From positions 179,303-243,302 of the forward strand of contig DASYYZ010000170.1 in NCBI GenBank assembly GCA_035946735.1: DNA of 64,000 bases. The letters run 5' to 3'. Within the stretch, counting starts at the first letter, position 1, and every line of letters starts with the position of its first letter. The position numbers were made by a program, and so were the translations under genes. Shown here piece after piece: positions 60,578 through 64,000 of the stretch. This DNA is from Gp13-AA77 sp035946735. GTDB taxonomy: Bacteria > Acidobacteriota > Terriglobia > UBA7540. The notes under the pieces are model-generated. The model did no database searches. It was not told the DNA's origin and was given only the letters and a program-made list of their open reading frames with translations.

Positions 60578-63049
60578 CTATTCGGACCGCAAAGCCTCGA
60601 CCGGATCTACCACGGCCGCGCGGCGAGAAGGCAGATAGCTGGCCAGCATGGCGGTAGCGATCAGGCCGATGGAAACGGCAAGGTACGTGACAGGATCGAC
60701 CGGGCGAACTTTGAAGAGCAGCGAGGACATCAGACGCATCAGGGCGAAGGCGGCAACCAACCCGAAGCCGACGCCGGCGGCGGTCAACCAGAGCCCGTGA
60801 CGAACGAACATCCCGGTCAATTGCGGCTGCCGCGCTCCGAGCGCCATGCGAATGCCGATCTCGCGGGTACGCTGCGACACCGAATAGGCGATCACTCCGT
60901 ACAGTCCGACAACCCCCAGCAGCAGCGCCATGCCGCCGGCCACCGCAAGCATCACCAGAGTAAAAGACGTCCGCGCCATCGACTGGGTGTAGAAATACTG
61001 CAGCGTGTGCACATCCGCCAGCGGAAGATTGGGATCCACGGACCACACGGCCTGCTGCACTTCGTTCATGAAGCTTTCCTGGCCCGCGCGCGGGCTGCGG
61101 ATGGCGAAAGCCAGGTCGCGCCGCACCTCGATCGGATCGCCCCAGAAACGGTTCATCAGAATGGGCCAATAAACGGCGGTCGATGCTTCCTTGTTCATAC
61201 CGTCGTCGCGAACGTTCGCCACCACGCCCACGATTTCCCGCCAGTCGTCTTTCGGACCCTCGCGGATTCGCTTACCGAGCGCGCCCGCCGAAGTTTGCCA
61301 GTACTCGCGCGCCATGTTTTCGGAGATGAGAGCTACCGGAGTCTTGTTGTAGATGTCCGTCCAGGTGAAATCGCGGCCTGCAACCAGCGGGGTGCCCAAG
61401 GTCTGGAGGAGGCCCGGTGATATGAACTTGAACCGCCGGATGGGAGGCATCTGGCCTTCGGCGTAAGTCCGGTCCTGGGCGAAGACCATATCGAAGCTGC
61501 CGCCGTTTGCCATCGGGATCGTACTGCAGAGACCTACCCAGGCGACACCCGGAAGCGCCAAGATCCTTTGCCGAATCTGGTCCTGCATGCGGACGACGCG
61601 CTCGGGATCCTTCACCTCGGCTTCGAGGATGGAAATACGGAACGTCTGTACTGCCTCCGGCGAGCTGAATCCGGGATTAACTTGCGTCAATGCCCGAAAA
61701 GTGCGGATCATGAGACCGGAGCAGATCAGCAGCACCAGCGCCAGCGCGACCTGAACTATCACCAGCGCGCTGCGCGCGCGATGCCGCTCCCGGCTCTCGC
61801 TCAGCGTGCGTCCGCCTTCGCGCAGACCGGTCCCAAGATGCGCCCGCGCGTATTTGAAGACCGGAACGGAACCGAACAGAAGGCTGGCCAGAAGCGAGAT
61901 CGCGAGAGTAAACAGCAGCACGGGCCCGTCGATGCCGATCGCAGCGAGGCGTGGCAGCCCGGCCGGCGCCATGGCAATCAGGACCCGCAAAGCGCCGTAG
62001 GCCAGCCCCAAACCAAGCGCGCTGCCCGCGAAGCCCAAAACGACACTTTCGAACAACAATTCCACCGCGATGCGACCCCAGCTTGCGCCGAGCGCCGAGC
62101 GAATGGCCAGCTCCTGCTGCCGTCCTTCCACCCTCACCAGGAGCAGGTTAGCCACGTTCGCGCAAGCGATAAGCAACACCATACCGATGCTTCCCATGAG
62201 CACCCACAAAACGCTGCCCACGTCGCCCACGGCGTCCTGTTTCAGCGGCCGCACGTTCGGCCCGATCCGCGCACCTTCGAGGAGATTCACACTGAAACCC
62301 GGCGGCGCCGGGAAGCTGCGGTCGACGATGGGGAGCATGCGCGCCACATCGGCGTTCGCCTGCTGCACCGTGGCACTTGGCCTGAGCCTGGCAACGGCCT
62401 CATAGCTGAAGTTTCCCAGAAACGTCTTGTTGCGATCGAACTTGAAGGGCAGGATCAATGGCGGGACGTCCTGGTCCAGGAAGCTGAAACGCTGCGGCAA
62501 CACGCCGATGATTTGCCGAGGTTTCCCGTCTATGGTGACGTTTCGTCCAATGATGGTGCGGTCGCCGCCGAACTTGTGGCGCCAGTAACCATAGGTGAGC
62601 ATCACCGTGTCCGGGCTGCCGGGCAAATCGTCCTGGCGGGTGAACCAACGTCCGAGCATGGGCGGGACGCCCAGCATCGGAAGTGTGCCATCGGTGACGT
62701 CCAGAGCCCGGACTTCTTCGGGTTCAGCCACGCCAGTCACGCTCACCGAGTCGCCGTCGTAGAGGCCAATATCCTGGAAGGTGCGGTTCTGGTCGCGAAA
62801 GACGAAGTAAGTCGAAGGCGACAACTGACAATCCTTAATGTTAACCCCTGGAGCTGTAAGCCAGACGCCAATCAACTGCTCCGGGTGTGGATACGGCAGC
62901 GGTTTCAGCAGGACGCCCTCGAGGACGCTGAAAATCGCCGTATTGGCTCCTATCCCCACGGCGAGCGTTAGGAGCGTTACTGCCGTGAACATCGGGGATC
63001 GGCCCAACCGGCGAAAGACCTGCTTTAGCTGATTCTTGAACGAACCCAT
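60578..63049 (-). CDS. ADOP family permease (MacB/FtsX-like)
   Basis: Acidobacterial duplicated orphan permease: MacB-type inner-membrane protein without its own ATPase. The 823-residue protein has an N-terminal helix (about 20-45), a periplasmic MacB_PCD region (LTYGYWRHKFGG, V-T-I-D-G-K-P-R-Q-I-I-G-V), FtsX-type helices (about 275-400), a second periplasmic segment and a second FtsX block at the C-terminus (S-V-S-Q-R-T-R-E-I-G-I-R-M-A-L-G-A). ATG 63049 after AGGCAGG. No ABC ATPase gene is adjacent, as is usual for the family. Cargo unknown. Confidence 0.93.
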   Translation of the reverse strand: MGSFKNQLKQVFRRLGRSPMFTAVTLLTLAVGIGANTAIFSVLEGVLLKPLPYPHPEQLIGVWLTAPGVNIKDCQLSPSTYFVFRDQNRTFQDIGLYDGDSVSVTGVAEPEEVRALDVTDGTLPMLGVPPMLGRWFTRQDDLPGSPDTVMLTYGYWRHKFGGDRTIIGRNVTIDGKPRQIIGVLPQRFSFLDQDVPPLILPFKFDRNKTFLGNFSYEAVARLRPSATVQQANADVARMLPIVDRSFPAPPGFSVNLLEGARIGPNVRPLKQDAVGDVGSVLWVLMGSIGMVLLIACANVANLLLVRVEGRQQELAIRSALGASWGRIAVELLFESVVLGFAGSALGLGLAYGALRVLIAMAPAGLPRLAAIGIDGPVLLFTLAISLLASLLFGSVPVFKYARAHLGTGLREGGRTLSESRERHRARSALVIVQVALALVLLICSGLMIRTFRALTQVNPGFSSPEAVQTFRISILEAEVKDPERVVRMQDQIRQRILALPGVAWVGLCSTIPMANGGSFDMVFAQDRTYAEGQMPPIRRFKFISPGLLQTLGTPLVAGRDFTWTDIYNKTPVALISENMAREYWQTSAGALGKRIREGPKDDWREIVGVVANVRDDGMNKEASTAVYWPILMNRFWGDPIEVRRDLAFAIRSPRAGQESFMNEVQQAVWSVDPNLPLADVHTLQYFYTQSMARTSFTLVMLAVAGGMALLLGVVGLYGVIAYSVSQRTREIGIRMALGARQPQLTGMFVRHGLWLTAAGVGFGLVAAFALMRLMSSLLFKVRPVDPVTYLAVSIGLIATAMLASYLPSRRAAVVDPVEALRSE

Positions 63050-63162
63050 GAACCTGCCTCCTTACTGCTCCTGAACTCACGTCGGTTCGGCGCTTCAGAA
63101 GGGAACTACGTGGTTGGGCGGGAAAAGTTCCGGGGATTTGCGATTGCCGCTCTTATTTGAGC

Positions 63163-63269
63163 ATTGCAAAATACCGTGACGACCGCTGCTGTAGCGCCGG
63201 TCTGCGACCGGCGACTTTCGCCGCTCACAGAGCGGCGCTACAGAGAATGACGTCTCTGTATTTTGCAAT
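63163..63269. repeat. MITE-like double-hairpin repeat, copy 2 (complete)
   Basis: Terminal inverted repeats ATTGCAAAATAC (63163-63174) and GTATTTTGCAAT (63258-63269). Inside, TGTAG...CTACA encloses two GC-rich hairpins, CGCCGGTC-GCGA-like and CGCCGCTC-ACA-GAGCGGCG. It lies between the ADOP and the YVTN-type genes. No reading frame. Confidence 0.88.
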
Positions 63270-63327
63270 CTTCTTTAAGATCACGCGGAATCGCTGTTTT
63301 GAGGATCGCGCAGTGGCACGAACTGAC

Positions 63328-64000
63328 TCAGCGCCGCATCGCCCAGGCGAGGCCATCAGGCTCGTTGCCAGCCTCGATGCGGCCGACGATTTCCAGCGAC
63401 TTCAGATCGATCACGGCCACGTAGTTGTCCGGCGAGCAGGCTACGTAGGCGCGCGACCCATCCGGCTGCATCAGGATGCCGGCCGCGCCGCGCCCGAGCT
63501 TCACACGCTTCACTTCGCGGCGAGTAGTGGAGTCAAAGATCGCGAGGTCGGGGCCACCGAGCGAGGAGACCAACACCAGCTTTCCATCCCGAGTGAACTT
63601 CAGCCGGTTGGCACTTTTGACGTTGGCATCGAGGGTCGCCGCCACTCTCTTGCCGGCGAAATCCAGAATCGAGATCGTGCCGTCCTGCGCGTTTGCGGCC
63701 CAGATTTCCTTGCCGTCCGGCGAAACATCAAAGCCCTCGGCGCCGCGGCCCACTGCGATTACCGTCTGCTCCCAATCGGGCCGCGGAGCGGGCGGCGGCC
63801 CGCCGTTCGGCGGTCCTGAGCCCGCGGGGCCAGGCGGAGGGCCAAACCCGTGGCCGGGTGTTTGCTCGATGATGCTCATCGTGCCGGAAGCGACGTTAGA
63901 GGTCACGATATGCTTGAGGTCAGCCGCGACAAAGATCATGTGCGTCCGATCCTGGCCGGTGCCGAGCACCCAATCGACGTGCTTGCCCGCGGGATCATAC
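63328..64000 (-). CDS. YVTN-type beta-propeller protein, 3' end only
   Basis: The frame is open to the window edge, so the N-terminus lies beyond 64000. The visible 224 residues (to stop at 63328) show 40-residue propeller blades: G-F-D-V-S-P-D-G-K-E-I-W-A-A-N, T-I-S-I-L-D-F-A-G-K, N-R-L-K-F-T-R-D-G-K-L-V-L-V, V-A-V-I-D-L-K-S-L-E-I-V-G-R-I. A Pro/Gly-rich loop (G-F-G-P-P-P-G-P) interrupts one blade. Internal GTG or ATG starts near 63969 and 63937 are not real starts. Probably periplasmic; ligand unknown. Confidence 0.83.
   Translation of the reverse strand, partial: YDPAGKHVDWVLGTGQDRTHMIFVAADLKHIVTSNVASGTMSIIEQTPGHGFGPPPGPAGSGPPNGGPPPAPRPDWEQTVIAVGRGAEGFDVSPDGKEIWAANAQDGTISILDFAGKRVAATLDANVKSANRLKFTRDGKLVLVSSLGGPDLAIFDSTTRREVKRVKLGRGAAGILMQPDGSRAYVACSPDNYVAVIDLKSLEIVGRIEAGNEPDGLAWAMRR

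Noticed and set aside
1..64000. CRISPR array or intact phage
   Set aside because: The tandem repeats found have no spacers, and the tail-fibre-like protein has no phage neighbours such as capsid, terminase or integrase genes.

Overview
The window looks like a chromosomal segment of an acidobacterium (Acidobacteriota, Terriglobia-like). The strongest clues are an ADOP-type duplicated orphan permease (60578-63049), a PSCyt1-DUF1549-LamG-DUF1553 protein, DUF2277 and DUF3224 proteins, an exosortase/EpsI pair, a divergent Hfq and many secreted glycoside hydrolases and beta-propellers. The taxon is inferred from gene content; there is no rRNA. I see no tRNA gene, CRISPR array, intact insertion sequence or prophage.

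Layout. 1-5250 (+): 3' end of a glycoamylase-domain protein, tmk, holB, an Hfq-like protein, pterin-4a-carbinolamine dehydratase, a fumarylacetoacetase-like fragment and an MFS transporter. 5393-12573 (-): dusB, a FabZ-like hotdog protein, a SurA-type peptidyl-prolyl isomerase, mfd and the heptose-1-phosphate adenylyltransferase domain of HldE. 12879-14570 (+): a GMC oxidoreductase. 14606-22124 (-): GH97, glmS, a beta-propeller, a CE1-type esterase and a SnoaL-like protein. 22158-32766: the 2-oxoglutarate dehydrogenase genes sucA-sucB (-) and the pyruvate dehydrogenase genes aceE-aceF-lpdA (+) are divergent; the single lpdA can supply E3 to both complexes.

32903-38971 (+): a DUF3224 protein, then a surface-polysaccharide group of exosortase, EpsI, an AlgD/Ugd-type sugar-nucleotide dehydrogenase, a sulfotransferase and a FemAB-like acyltransferase. 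39847-49682 (+): an accessory block of secreted proteins (1612 aa with repeats, 628 aa, 878 aa), then two very small proteins; functions are unknown. 49771-64000: a polytopic membrane protein, the cytochrome/DUF1549 protein, a VOC protein, a YdeI-like gene broken at an A8 run, a small secreted protein, GH27 alpha-galactosidase, a C45/phospholipase-B-like hydrolase, the ADOP permease and an incomplete YVTN-type propeller.

Most unusual signals: GlmS has Ser instead of the catalytic N-terminal Cys; the FabZ-like protein has Tyr instead of the catalytic His; a MITE-like repeat of about 107 bp with a double hairpin occurs in three copies; a degenerate 7-bp tandem repeat occurs at four places, three of them inside coding regions; a separate 122-bp element has inverted ends and possible CTAG target duplication; and the secreted-protein block carries an internal 324-bp tandem duplication.
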